A DNA stretch of 28,829 nucleotides from a virus. How positions within the stretch are numbered: the stretch's first letter is position 1; every line of letters starts with the position of its first letter. Location of the stretch: positions 1 through 28,829 of the IMG/VR virus record IMGVR_UViG_3300042731_007028. One strand, 5' to 3'. This document shows, piece by piece, positions 23,175 to 28,829 of this stretch. Below the pieces are notes generated by a model that was given only the letters and a program-made list of their open reading frames with translations, was not told where the DNA came from and did not search any database. The position numbers were made by a program, and so were the translations under genes.

Positions 23175-23691
23175 CCAGAGTCTCCGTCATGAGTAACTCC
23201 ATCTGTTCTTGTTGCCGCTCAGTCAGTTTGCCCGCCACCGCCGCGATCAACACGTCATCCGGGATGTTGTCGATGGTGTTCGTTAGACTAACACTTCCAC
23301 TGTGATGCAGACTGCGCTTATCGGGTAAGCTCTTATCCAGTAACCGCAACAATAAAGCGGCCCGATGCCTTAACGCGTTGACTCGCAACCTGTTCGTCTC
23401 CAACCGCGTGCCGGGAAAACCTCTGCTACATCGCTTTGCCTCTTGGTTGATCCCACTCAGTTCTGTGTTTATCGCGCTCAATTCTTTTAACAATTTAATG
23501 GGGTCCAGAGCGCCCTCGTCCGAAATTAATTCATCCTCGACGAAAAGTAGTTTAGGCACGCGGCTACCGGGGGCGAAATAACACTCCCGCCCATCGTCTC
23601 CCTTATAAATTATACGCTTACGTCCATTGGGGAGGTCGATAGTGCGCACCTCTTCTAAGGGCTTCATCAGCTTCCCCGATTTATTCCGCAT
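23161..23691 (-). CDS. Putative small terminase subunit
   Basis: This 176-residue protein begins MRNKSGKLMKPLEEVRTIDL. It lies first in the late operon and overlaps the large terminase by 14 bases, the usual place for the small terminase, which recognises the packaging site. The N-terminal part (RKRIIYKGDDGRECYF) is beta-like; the centre is helical (LIKLLKE-type and LRVNALRHRAALLLRLLDKS), and the end TERQQEQMELLMTETL could bind the large subunit. I see no clear helix-turn-helix. The start at 23691 has no good ribosome site; an internal ATG at 23667 (MKPLEEV) with GGGGAAG upstream may be the true one. The assignment is mostly by position. Confidence 0.6.
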   Translation of the reverse strand: MRNKSGKLMKPLEEVRTIDLPNGRKRIIYKGDDGRECYFAPGSRVPKLLFVEDELISDEGALDPIKLLKELSAINTELSGINQEAKRCSRGFPGTRLETNRLRVNALRHRAALLLRLLDKSLPDKRSLHHSGSVSLTNTIDNIPDDVLIAAVAGKLTERQQEQMELLMTETLGGEH

Positions 23692-23958
23692 ATTCTAAAT
23701 CCATTCTATGTCCATTAGTTGTCCAACTAAGCCGCATTAATTTCTGCTTATTGACCAACCCCCCGCTACTTAGTAATATGTTATTTTTGCTAAATAAATC
23801 CTTTTTACTGTCTCTAATCCGGGGAGGGTGTCGGTGTAAATACTTGTTTTACAAGTGTTATGGATATAAATAGCCTAAAATGGGAGAAAAAGCAAGTTAG
23901 TTATACGTTATGATTAAAGATAACTTATAACCGAACTTATAACCGACGTAAGTTATTG

Positions 23959-23985
23959 TTATATATATATTATTACTATTATTAA
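23959..23985. other. AT-only tract, candidate DNA unwinding element
   Basis: Twenty-seven bases with a single C (alternating TATATATAT then TTATTACTATTATTAA) lie between the tandem iteron pair and the AAGTTAT units. Easily melted tracts of this kind flank the initiator sites of many theta-type origins. The role is inferred from composition and position only. Confidence 0.45.
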
Positions 23986-24082
23986 GTTATAAGTTATAAG
24001 TGTTATAGGAAAAAGAGAAATAAAACGTAAAATAGGAGGGTAGGGGGGTATAAATATATAAAACAATCTACAAATAACTTAT

Positions 24083-24167
24083 AACTTATAACCGAGAACC
24101 CCCGGATTTAGTCGAAATATGTTTACAGATTAAGGACTTGCATTGGCCCCTCTCTCGGTTATAAGTT
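24083..24167. repeat. 15-base inverted repeat around the central iterons
   Basis: AACTTATAACCGAGA at 24083-24097 is matched exactly by its reverse complement TCTCGGTTATAAGTT at 24153-24167, with 55 bases between. It extends the iteron by three bases on both sides, so this pair is related more closely than the others. It could seat a looped or dimeric protein complex. Confidence 0.65.
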
Positions 24168-24181
24168 TTAAAAACCCGTAA

Positions 24182-24402
24182 TTTTTACCCAAAAAAGGCA
24201 ACTTATAACCGACAAAATGGGCGATATAAATACTTTTTACTGATCAAAAATTTTTCATTTGACAAAAATAGCCACCATTTAAGCGAGATTTTTACGGGGA
24301 AATTTCCCTTTTTACCCCCCCAATTCGCCCAAAAAACGAATTTTTACCCTGCAGAAAGGGGAAAATCCCCCGATAATGGGTATAAAACCCCCGTTTTTAC
24401 CC
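24182..24402 (+). repeat. Dispersed TTTTTACCC motifs
   Basis: Exact copies lie at 24182-24190, 24309-24317, 24341-24349 and 24394-24402. Near copies are TTTTTACTG (24234) and TTTTTACGG (24289). Three of the exact copies run on into C tracts. Spacing is irregular. The motifs lie between the iterons and the helicase gene and might be single-strand priming or protein-binding sites; no function is known to me. Confidence 0.45.
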
Positions 24403-24657
24403 CCCATTTGCACGACGGATTTTTATGTCCTATACTCCGCTTACGGCGGACGGGGTGCCTGCACCCGGCATCGTTCACAAAAAATTACTCGTTCTCGATC
24501 GGACGGGGAACTCCTTTTAGTAAATCGAACGCATGTTCGGGCGCCGGTACGCTTACTCCAAACAGCTCGCGCGGGTCGCTCCCCCGGCTGGTAACCATCA
24601 GAATATTGATGCCCGTTTCGCTCCTCACTGTTACACTGTTCAACGATTGAAGACTAA

Positions 24658-24676
24658 AAGGAGTTTACTGACTGTG
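24658..24676 (+). promoter_or_regulatory. Ribosome site and GTG start of the primase-helicase gene
   Basis: AAGGAG (24658-24663) is followed after 10 bases by GTG (24674-24676), in frame with the helicase. The open frame continues upstream to an ATG at 24533, but that part reads unlike protein, has no ribosome site and would include the AAGGAG as coding. I therefore choose the GTG. Confidence 0.65.
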
Positions 24677-26755
24677 ACAGCATCCGTCCGCGCCTCCCGT
24701 GGGTTAATGTATGATAAACTCTCCGCGAGTGGGCTAACAAAAGAAGACCAATCCGCTTTACACATCCAATTCTTATCCCGTCAACAGAGCAAGAAAGTAA
24801 TCAACGACGACGTCATAGCGATGAAGATTCCGTATTATGACCTATACGGGAAACCCATCAAAAATTATTGGAGGGTCCGGAGGCTCGAAGAGAAGGTGAA
24901 AGTCTCTTTCAACCGGAAGCCGGCCCCCCGTTACACCCAACCTCCCGGCATGTCCCCCCGTTTTTATTTACCGACGATCCCCCTGGAAGTTGAGACGGGT
25001 CCCACCAGCTGGGAGAAGATCGCGGCCAACCCGGAGATCGCGCTGATCATCACGGAGGGAGAGTTGAAGGCGGCGTGCGCATGCAAACACGGCTTCCCCA
25101 CGGTCAGTATCGGCGGGGTTTACGCCTTCCGTTCGCGCAAGCATAAGAAACCGTTGATCGACGATTTTTATTTGTTTGAGTGGGAGGGCCGCCCGGTCAC
25201 ATTATTGTTCGACTCAGACCTGTCGACGAACCAACACGTACAACAGGCGCTTTACTCCCTGGCGAAGGAACTCAGTAACTTGGGCGCCGAGGTCTTTATC
25301 GGATTTCTGCCCGACGTTGTGGAGGAGGGAAAGACCGGGTTGGATGATTACCTCCTCTCCCAGGGGCCGGAGGAACTCGCGGAGACGGTGCTCGCCGAGG
25401 CGGAGGCGTTTACAGAGAATAAAACGCTTTGGGAGCTCAATCGAGAAGTCGCTTACGTTGACGAGCTCGAGACTATCGTGCGATTGGGGAGCGGACAGTT
25501 GATCAAACCGGGTAATTTCGCGGCGCACGCTTACAGCCACTGGAGGTATAAGATTTACACGGAGGACAAACTGATTGAGAAGAGCGCACCGGCCCAGTGG
25601 TTAAAATGGCCCGCGCGCCACACCTTGGACAATCTGACATACGTACCGGCGCAACCTCGCATCATCGACAATCGCTTGTATAACTTGTGGCAGGGTTGGG
25701 GTTGTGAGGCGAAGAAGGGGAGCCTGGCCCCCTGGCGGAAACTCATGCGCGCGTTTTTTGGCTCGCACGACCGGGAGCGTCAGTGGTTCGAGCGTTGGCT
25801 GGCCCACCAGGTGCAGCACCCCGGCGTCAAGCTGGCCACGGCGGTCCTCATGTGGGGCGTGGCCCAAGGGACGGGGAAGAGTTTCGTCGGTTACGTCATG
25901 CGGGACATTCTCGGCCGGCCTAATTTCAGTGAGATCAGCAATCACGAATTAATGCAAGACGCGAACTTTAATTTCTGGCAAGCTCGCAAGCAACTCATTC
26001 TGGTGGACGAGGTGAGAGACGTGTCGGGCCACTACAAGCAGGTGAACGAGAGACTCAAGCAACTAATTACGCAAGAAGAGATCATCGTCAATCTCAAGTA
26101 TCAACCCAATTACGTTCTGACCGACGTCGCGAATTATTATCTGACTAGTAACAGTCCGAACGCGCTGCCGTTAGACGACAACGATCGCCGGTACTTCATC
26201 TGGGAAGTCCAAGAGAGTCTGGGAGAAGACTGGTTCATCAACACGTTCGACCCGTGGGCGAAGGGCGAGGGGCCTAGTGCGTTGCGTTACTATCTACAAG
26301 AACTGCCGCTGGGCAGGTTCACCGCCAAGACGAAGGCGCCAATGACCGAAGCCAAGGCGGAGATGATCTATACCAGTAAAACGGATTTGAGCATTTGGGT
26401 CCACGAGCTGGCGAAGGATCCGATCACGAAATTAAAACATGTGGAAGCAGACCTGCTGACGAACACTCAGCTGTTCGCGTTGTTCACCGACGGGGAACCC
26501 ACCCGGACCTCCCAGACGGCCATGGGGAGGGAGTTAAAGAAAGCGGGTCTGATTAAACGTTATATCAAAGTCGGGGAGAAGACCGAGGGGCTGTACGTCG
26601 TCAGAAACAGGGCCTATTGGGTGACGCGCACGGCGACGCAATGGGCGAACCATTATCTCAAATATTTCCCCGACGTGGATGGCGGCACGCCTCCGGAACG
26701 GGGCGCTCGTAAGCTCGGAGCAGCCAAGACCAAGACGAAGCGGAAATACACGTGA
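24674..26755 (+). CDS. Replication primase-helicase: TOPRIM-like (DUF3854) plus superfamily 3 helicase
   Basis: The product is 693 residues from GTG 24674. The N-terminal third has a TOPRIM-like site: ALIITEGELKAACACKHGFP with the catalytic-type Glu (about residue 128) and VTLLFDSDLSTN with DxD (about 180), as in DUF3854 domains. The helicase part shows Walker A GVAQGTGKSFVG (about 396-402), Walker B LILVDEVRD (about 440-446) and the SF3 motif C region YYLTSNSPNALPLDDNDRRY (about 487-505), as in D5/DUF5906 helicases. A C-terminal winged-helix-like part (FALFTDGEPTRTSQTAMGRE) is followed by a basic tail. It should unwind DNA at the origin. No separate archaeo-eukaryotic primase domain is visible. 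It lies directly beside the iteron region, which supports an initiation role. Confidence 0.88.
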   Translation: MTASVRASRGLMYDKLSASGLTKEDQSALHIQFLSRQQSKKVINDDVIAMKIPYYDLYGKPIKNYWRVRRLEEKVKVSFNRKPAPRYTQPPGMSPRFYLPTIPLEVETGPTSWEKIAANPEIALIITEGELKAACACKHGFPTVSIGGVYAFRSRKHKKPLIDDFYLFEWEGRPVTLLFDSDLSTNQHVQQALYSLAKELSNLGAEVFIGFLPDVVEEGKTGLDDYLLSQGPEELAETVLAEAEAFTENKTLWELNREVAYVDELETIVRLGSGQLIKPGNFAAHAYSHWRYKIYTEDKLIEKSAPAQWLKWPARHTLDNLTYVPAQPRIIDNRLYNLWQGWGCEAKKGSLAPWRKLMRAFFGSHDRERQWFERWLAHQVQHPGVKLATAVLMWGVAQGTGKSFVGYVMRDILGRPNFSEISNHELMQDANFNFWQARKQLILVDEVRDVSGHYKQVNERLKQLITQEEIIVNLKYQPNYVLTDVANYYLTSNSPNALPLDDNDRRYFIWEVQESLGEDWFINTFDPWAKGEGPSALRYYLQELPLGRFTAKTKAPMTEAKAEMIYTSKTDLSIWVHELAKDPITKLKHVEADLLTNTQLFALFTDGEPTRTSQTAMGRELKKAGLIKRYIKVGEKTEGLYVVRNRAYWVTRTATQWANHYLKYFPDVDGGTPPERGARKLGAAKTKTKRKYT

Positions 26756-26868
26756 GAGGCCGGGTGGCGGAGGCGGGGGGAGTCCTCCGGGGAGGGGAAA
26801 TTTCTTTAGTCTGATTCTTTTAAATTATTATTAAAAACAATAACTTAATATTTTTTTTATAATTTATA

Positions 26869-26897
26869 TTTACTTATTAAATATAAATTACTATACT
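26869..26897 (+). promoter_or_regulatory. Sigma70-like promoter for the DUF932 gene
   Basis: TTTACT (26869-26874), 17 bases, TATACT (26892-26897), within an AT-rich stretch that begins near 26815 and could act as an UP element. The predicted transcript start is near 26904, about 50 bases before the ATG. The surrounding 197-base gap (26756-26952) holds no gene. A short GC-rich CCTCCGGGGAGG lies at its left end. Confidence 0.55.
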
Positions 26898-26952
26898 TAT
26901 TGCGTTGTAACATCATCAACATCAACACGACACACGACAGGAGCACACGACT

Positions 26953-28035
26953 ATGAAGACACAACATACTCTCTCGCAACTCGCCGAAGAACTGGACCGC
27001 CGCGCGCAGGCTAAACAGGATTTCATTGTCCCCACTCAGGCGCTTGACCTAGTGCGGGTCGGTGACCCCGCCGCCGACGCAACCCGTTGGGGGTTGGCGA
27101 TCCCGGACCAAGGTGTCTACGACATCACCCCCCACACACATAATCAAATTGCCAACCGGTTGAAGATTCCGACCCGCTACTATCAGCGCTTGCTCGAGGA
27201 AGCCCCGGACCTGTTGCAGGATAACGTCAGACACTGGTTCGCCGCGAACACGGAGCCGCGTATGATTCGCACGTTGGACCAACAGGCGCGGGCGTATCTA
27301 TCGAACAAATACAAGCGTGTCGACAACGAGGATGTGGCGCAGGCCGTCTTACCGGTCATCTCGGCCAACCAAGACGCCGTGGTGTTGAGCAGCGCCGTCA
27401 CGGATCAGAAGATGTACCTGAAGGTGTTGTTCCCCAAAATGGAAGCGGAGATCAAACCGGGTGACACGGTCCGCATGGGCGTATCAATCGCCAACGGCGA
27501 GATCGGCAACGGCAGCACCAGTCTCCAGGCTTTTTTCTACCGTGACTTTTGCACCAACGGGTGCGTGTTCGGCAAACACGACGCCTTTTACCTGCGCCGC
27601 CCGCACTTGGGTGGGCGCTTGATCGAGGGCGTGGACTATCAGATCCTCAGCGACCGCACACAACAGATGCAACTTCAGACGCTGCAGGCCGAGCTGGCCG
27701 ACATGTTGACGGCGGCGACGGATCCGGCATTGTTCGAGCAGCTGACGGATAAATTGCGCGAAGCGACCGAGGGCGAAACGATTCGCCGCGCCGAGCCGGC
27801 GGTCGAGGTGCTGGCGAAGACCTTGGGACTCACCGACGACGAACGCGGACAGGTGCTGATTAACTTGATCGAGGATCGGGATTACAGCCGCTGGGGCGCG
27901 CTGAACGCGGTGACGAAGGTGGCCAACGAGCACCCGTCGTATGACCGCGCGACGGAGCTGGAAGGGTTCGGCGGCAAGCTGCTGGATTTGAACTTGCGTG
28001 AGTGGAAGCGAATCGCCTACGCCGACGCGGCTTAA
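26953..28035 (+). CDS. DUF932 family protein
   Basis: This 360-residue protein begins MKTQHTLSQLAEELDRRAQA. The core matches DUF932, found in many phages and plasmids: HTHNQIANRLKIPTRYYQRL, TLDQQARAYLSNKYKRVDNE, VRMGVSIANGEIGNGSTSLQ, FYRDFCTNGCVFGK, and a C-terminal helical part ending SRWGALNAVTKVANEH. Its function is unknown; the setting (early, next to the helicase) is typical. A clear ribosome site, AGGAGC, lies 9 bases before the ATG, and it has its own sigma70-like promoter, so it is probably well expressed early. The neighbours downstream are small unknown genes that may be in the same transcript. Confidence 0.9.
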   Translation: MKTQHTLSQLAEELDRRAQAKQDFIVPTQALDLVRVGDPAADATRWGLAIPDQGVYDITPHTHNQIANRLKIPTRYYQRLLEEAPDLLQDNVRHWFAANTEPRMIRTLDQQARAYLSNKYKRVDNEDVAQAVLPVISANQDAVVLSSAVTDQKMYLKVLFPKMEAEIKPGDTVRMGVSIANGEIGNGSTSLQAFFYRDFCTNGCVFGKHDAFYLRRPHLGGRLIEGVDYQILSDRTQQMQLQTLQAELADMLTAATDPALFEQLTDKLREATEGETIRRAEPAVEVLAKTLGLTDDERGQVLINLIEDRDYSRWGALNAVTKVANEHPSYDRATELEGFGGKLLDLNLREWKRIAYADAA

Positions 28036-28105
28036 CGGGTTTCATCATGGGTGTTGCCAGGGACGGCTTTTTTAATTTGACGAACCCAGAAAAGAGGAAC
28101 ACGAC

Positions 28106-28363
28106 ATGGGTGAGATACACGCGGCGGTCGCCTGGCTGCCACAACAAATTGATTATATACCGACGCCGTTTGGCGTGGCGCAACTGCGCGGGCGCACAGT
28201 GGTGACCGACTGCGACGATTTCAATCACGCGCTGCACGTCGCGCACGCGCTGAACGCCGAGACGGCGGGTCACCCGGGGTATTACACAGCGTTTTATGAC
28301 GAGGAAGGAGTGGGTCGATGGACGATGACCGGGGCCGACCGCCGCGCGCCGCGGACGTACTGA
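28106..28363 (+). CDS. Small protein of unknown function
   Basis: This 85-residue protein begins MGEIHAAVAWLPQQIDYIPT and continues FGVAQLRGRTVVTDCDDFNH. It then reads ALHVAHALNAETAGHPGYYT, then AFYDEEGVGRWTMT. Small, mixed composition, one Cys, no membrane segment. The ATG is preceded by AGAGGAAC. The last 46 bases overlap the next gene. I do not recognise it. It looks like a typical early phage accessory protein and is likely co-transcribed with the DUF932 gene, since only 70 bases separate them and no convincing terminator is visible. Confidence 0.65.
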   Translation: MGEIHAAVAWLPQQIDYIPTPFGVAQLRGRTVVTDCDDFNHALHVAHALNAETAGHPGYYTAFYDEEGVGRWTMTGADRRAPRTY

Positions 28364-28506
28364 TCAGTTTGATCCAGGCGTTGAAGGACGTGCTCGTCGC
28401 GTACCGCGCCGCCATCATCGTGCTGGTGTTCATCGCGCTGGGTTATCTCGGACGGGAGCAGGTGTACCGGTTACTGGAGTTGGCAGTGAGCGCGTGGGGC
28501 GGATAA
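28318..28506 (+). CDS. Small membrane protein (one transmembrane segment)
   Basis: This 62-residue protein begins MDDDRGRPPRAADVLISLIQ. A hydrophobic stretch, about residues 30-44 (RAAIIVLVFIALGYLG), is a good single transmembrane segment. The acidic/basic start and short tail give no family. An AAGGAG lies 8 bases before the ATG, inside the upstream gene. It could be a holin-like or inner-membrane accessory protein, but size and one segment alone do not decide this. Confidence 0.65.
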   Translation: MDDDRGRPPRAADVLISLIQALKDVLVAYRAAIIVLVFIALGYLGREQVYRLLELAVSAWGG

Positions 28507-28609
28507 ATGAAGGACAAACTCTATACAATGAATTTCAATGGCGATCAACAGAGAAGGGTCGGCGGATTACGGGCTGCACACGACGGCCTACCATGCGAGG
28601 GTTTTGTAA

Positions 28610-28816
28610 ATGAAAGTGGAATTGGAGCCGAAGGGCGAACTGTATAAAGCAGCCGAGGTGTTGATTAAAAGCATGGCCGACTACTTGGACGCGTATCAAA
28701 CACACACAGTCAAACTACCGGTCACGTGGCTGCAAACGGACGATGGGCAGTTGATCATTCACGTTGAAAAAGAGTACAGAACGGAATTTAAAGAATTCAT
28801 CGCGAGGCTGGAATAG
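28610..28816 (+). CDS. Small protein of unknown function
   Basis: This 68-residue protein begins MKVELEPKGELYKAAEVLIK and is followed by SMADYLDAYQTHTVKLPVTW. It is charged, with a helical first half and a beta-like second half (QLIIHVEKEYRTEFKEFIAR). The ATG directly follows a TAA, with GAGGG upstream. Not recognised; no membrane segment or Cys. It probably belongs to the same early transcript as its neighbours. Confidence 0.6.
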   Translation: MKVELEPKGELYKAAEVLIKSMADYLDAYQTHTVKLPVTWLQTDDGQLIIHVEKEYRTEFKEFIARLE

Positions 28817-28817
28817 G

Positions 28818-28829
28818 ATGACACACAAA
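28818..28829 (+). CDS. Start of a further gene cut by the window edge
   Basis: An ATG at 28818, directly after the TAG of the previous gene, opens the reading MTHK. Only four codons are visible. The tight spacing fits the operon; nothing can be said about its product. Confidence 0.35.

Larger units (their letters stand above)
23922..24211. repeat. Iteron-like repeats AACTTATAACCG (five copies)
   Basis: Perfect 12-base copies lie on the plus strand at 23922-23933, 23934-23945 (directly tandem), 24083-24094 and 24200-24211, with one inverted copy at 24156-24167. Partial units AACTTAT (24076-24082) and AAGTTAT (23984-23990, 23991-23997, then AAGTGTTAT to 24006) surround them. Five exact copies of a 12-mer within 290 bases cannot be chance. 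Tandem and inverted copies of one site next to a helicase gene are typical of iterons bound by a replication initiator, or of operators bound by a dimeric regulator. Confidence 0.8.
23692..24673. other. Divergent, AT-rich non-coding region (candidate origin / control region)
   Basis: About 980 bases separate the leftward late operon from the rightward replication block. The first 700 are AT-rich and repetitive: AAGTTAT/ATAACTT units, five AACTTATAACCG elements, an AT tract, and several TTTTTACCC motifs. The last 250 are GC-richer and contain a small palindrome GGGTGCCTGCACCC (24453-24466). No open frame in it looks protein-coding. I could not pick a convincing promoter for either operon by eye. 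The layout suits a replication origin, since the primase-helicase gene follows at once, or a binding region for a phage regulator. Confidence 0.6.

Noticed and set aside
23922-24211. Repeat array as a CRISPR
   Set aside because: Units are 12 bases, tandem or inverted and unevenly spaced, with no uniform spacers and no cas genes.
24376-24650. Open frames in the region before the helicase (including a 31-residue MSYTPLTADGVPAPGIVHKK-type peptide at 24425-24520)
   Set aside because: No good ribosome site, composition unlike neighbours, no family likeness; the region is more likely non-coding. The 31-residue one is the least unlikely.
26770-26815. CCTCCGGGGAGG after the helicase as a terminator
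   Set aside because: Stem too short, loop too small and no T tract right after it.
28050-28080. GCC-AGGGAC-GGC then TTTTTT after the DUF932 gene as a terminator
   Set aside because: Only three paired bases; a T run alone is not enough.
28507-28647. Two tiny overlapping frames (46 residues from 28507 and 23 residues from 28538)
   Set aside because: Neither has a ribosome site and they exclude each other; the second ends neatly before the next ATG but is too short to support.

Overview
The window is part of the genome of a tailed double-stranded DNA phage, or a prophage. The evidence is one long, tightly packed leftward late operon that runs terminase, head, connector, tail tube, tail assembly chaperone and tape measure. 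A rightward replication/early block diverges from it. The tail tube and chaperone genes resemble those of siphoviruses and gene transfer agents, so a long non-contractile tail and a proteobacterial host are likely. The host is inference only. There are no integrase, lysis, tRNA or rRNA genes and no CRISPR array.

Layout, following the leftward operon from 23.7 kb down to 1 (all minus strand): putative small terminase; large terminase; Mu gpF-like minor head protein; DUF935-type portal; a small Cys/His protein; a 1400-residue multidomain protein ending in an XkdF-type prohead protease; scaffold; DUF2190-like decoration protein; major capsid protein; a small Gly/Thr-rich protein; a Ser/Arg/Lys-rich protein; a small beta-rich protein; head-tail adaptor; a 436-residue virion protein; a putative stopper; an HK97 gp10-like protein; the tail terminator. 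Eight glycan-type genes follow (7.8-1.96 kb). The tail module then resumes with the tail tube protein, a two-frame tail assembly chaperone and the truncated tape measure. Most junctions are ATGA or GTGA overlaps, so translation is probably coupled.

The divergent region (23692-24673) is about 1 kb, AT-rich and without convincing genes. It carries five copies of AACTTATAACCG and a neighbouring AT tract, which looks like a replication origin or a control region. To its right on the plus strand lie a TOPRIM/superfamily 3 helicase (replication primase-helicase), a DUF932 protein behind a good sigma70-like promoter, and small genes of unknown function, one with a membrane segment.

Two arrangements stand out. 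First, the prohead protease is the C-terminal end of a giant protein. That protein also carries a nucleotidyltransferase-like domain, an Acb1-like 2H phosphoesterase (the fold of phage anti-CBASS nucleases), a SAM methyltransferase, an ATP-dependent DNA ligase domain and a LigD-like 3'-phosphoesterase domain. It could be a capsid-packaged payload for DNA-end repair and counter-defence, released by its own protease. Second, a complete-looking glycan modification cassette (two FkbM methyltransferases, two GT-A-like and three paralogous GT-B-like transferases, one DUF115/MptE-like protein) sits between tail terminator and tail tube genes, which suggests virion or tail glycosylation. A textbook -1 slippery heptamer (GGGAAAC) joins the two chaperone frames.
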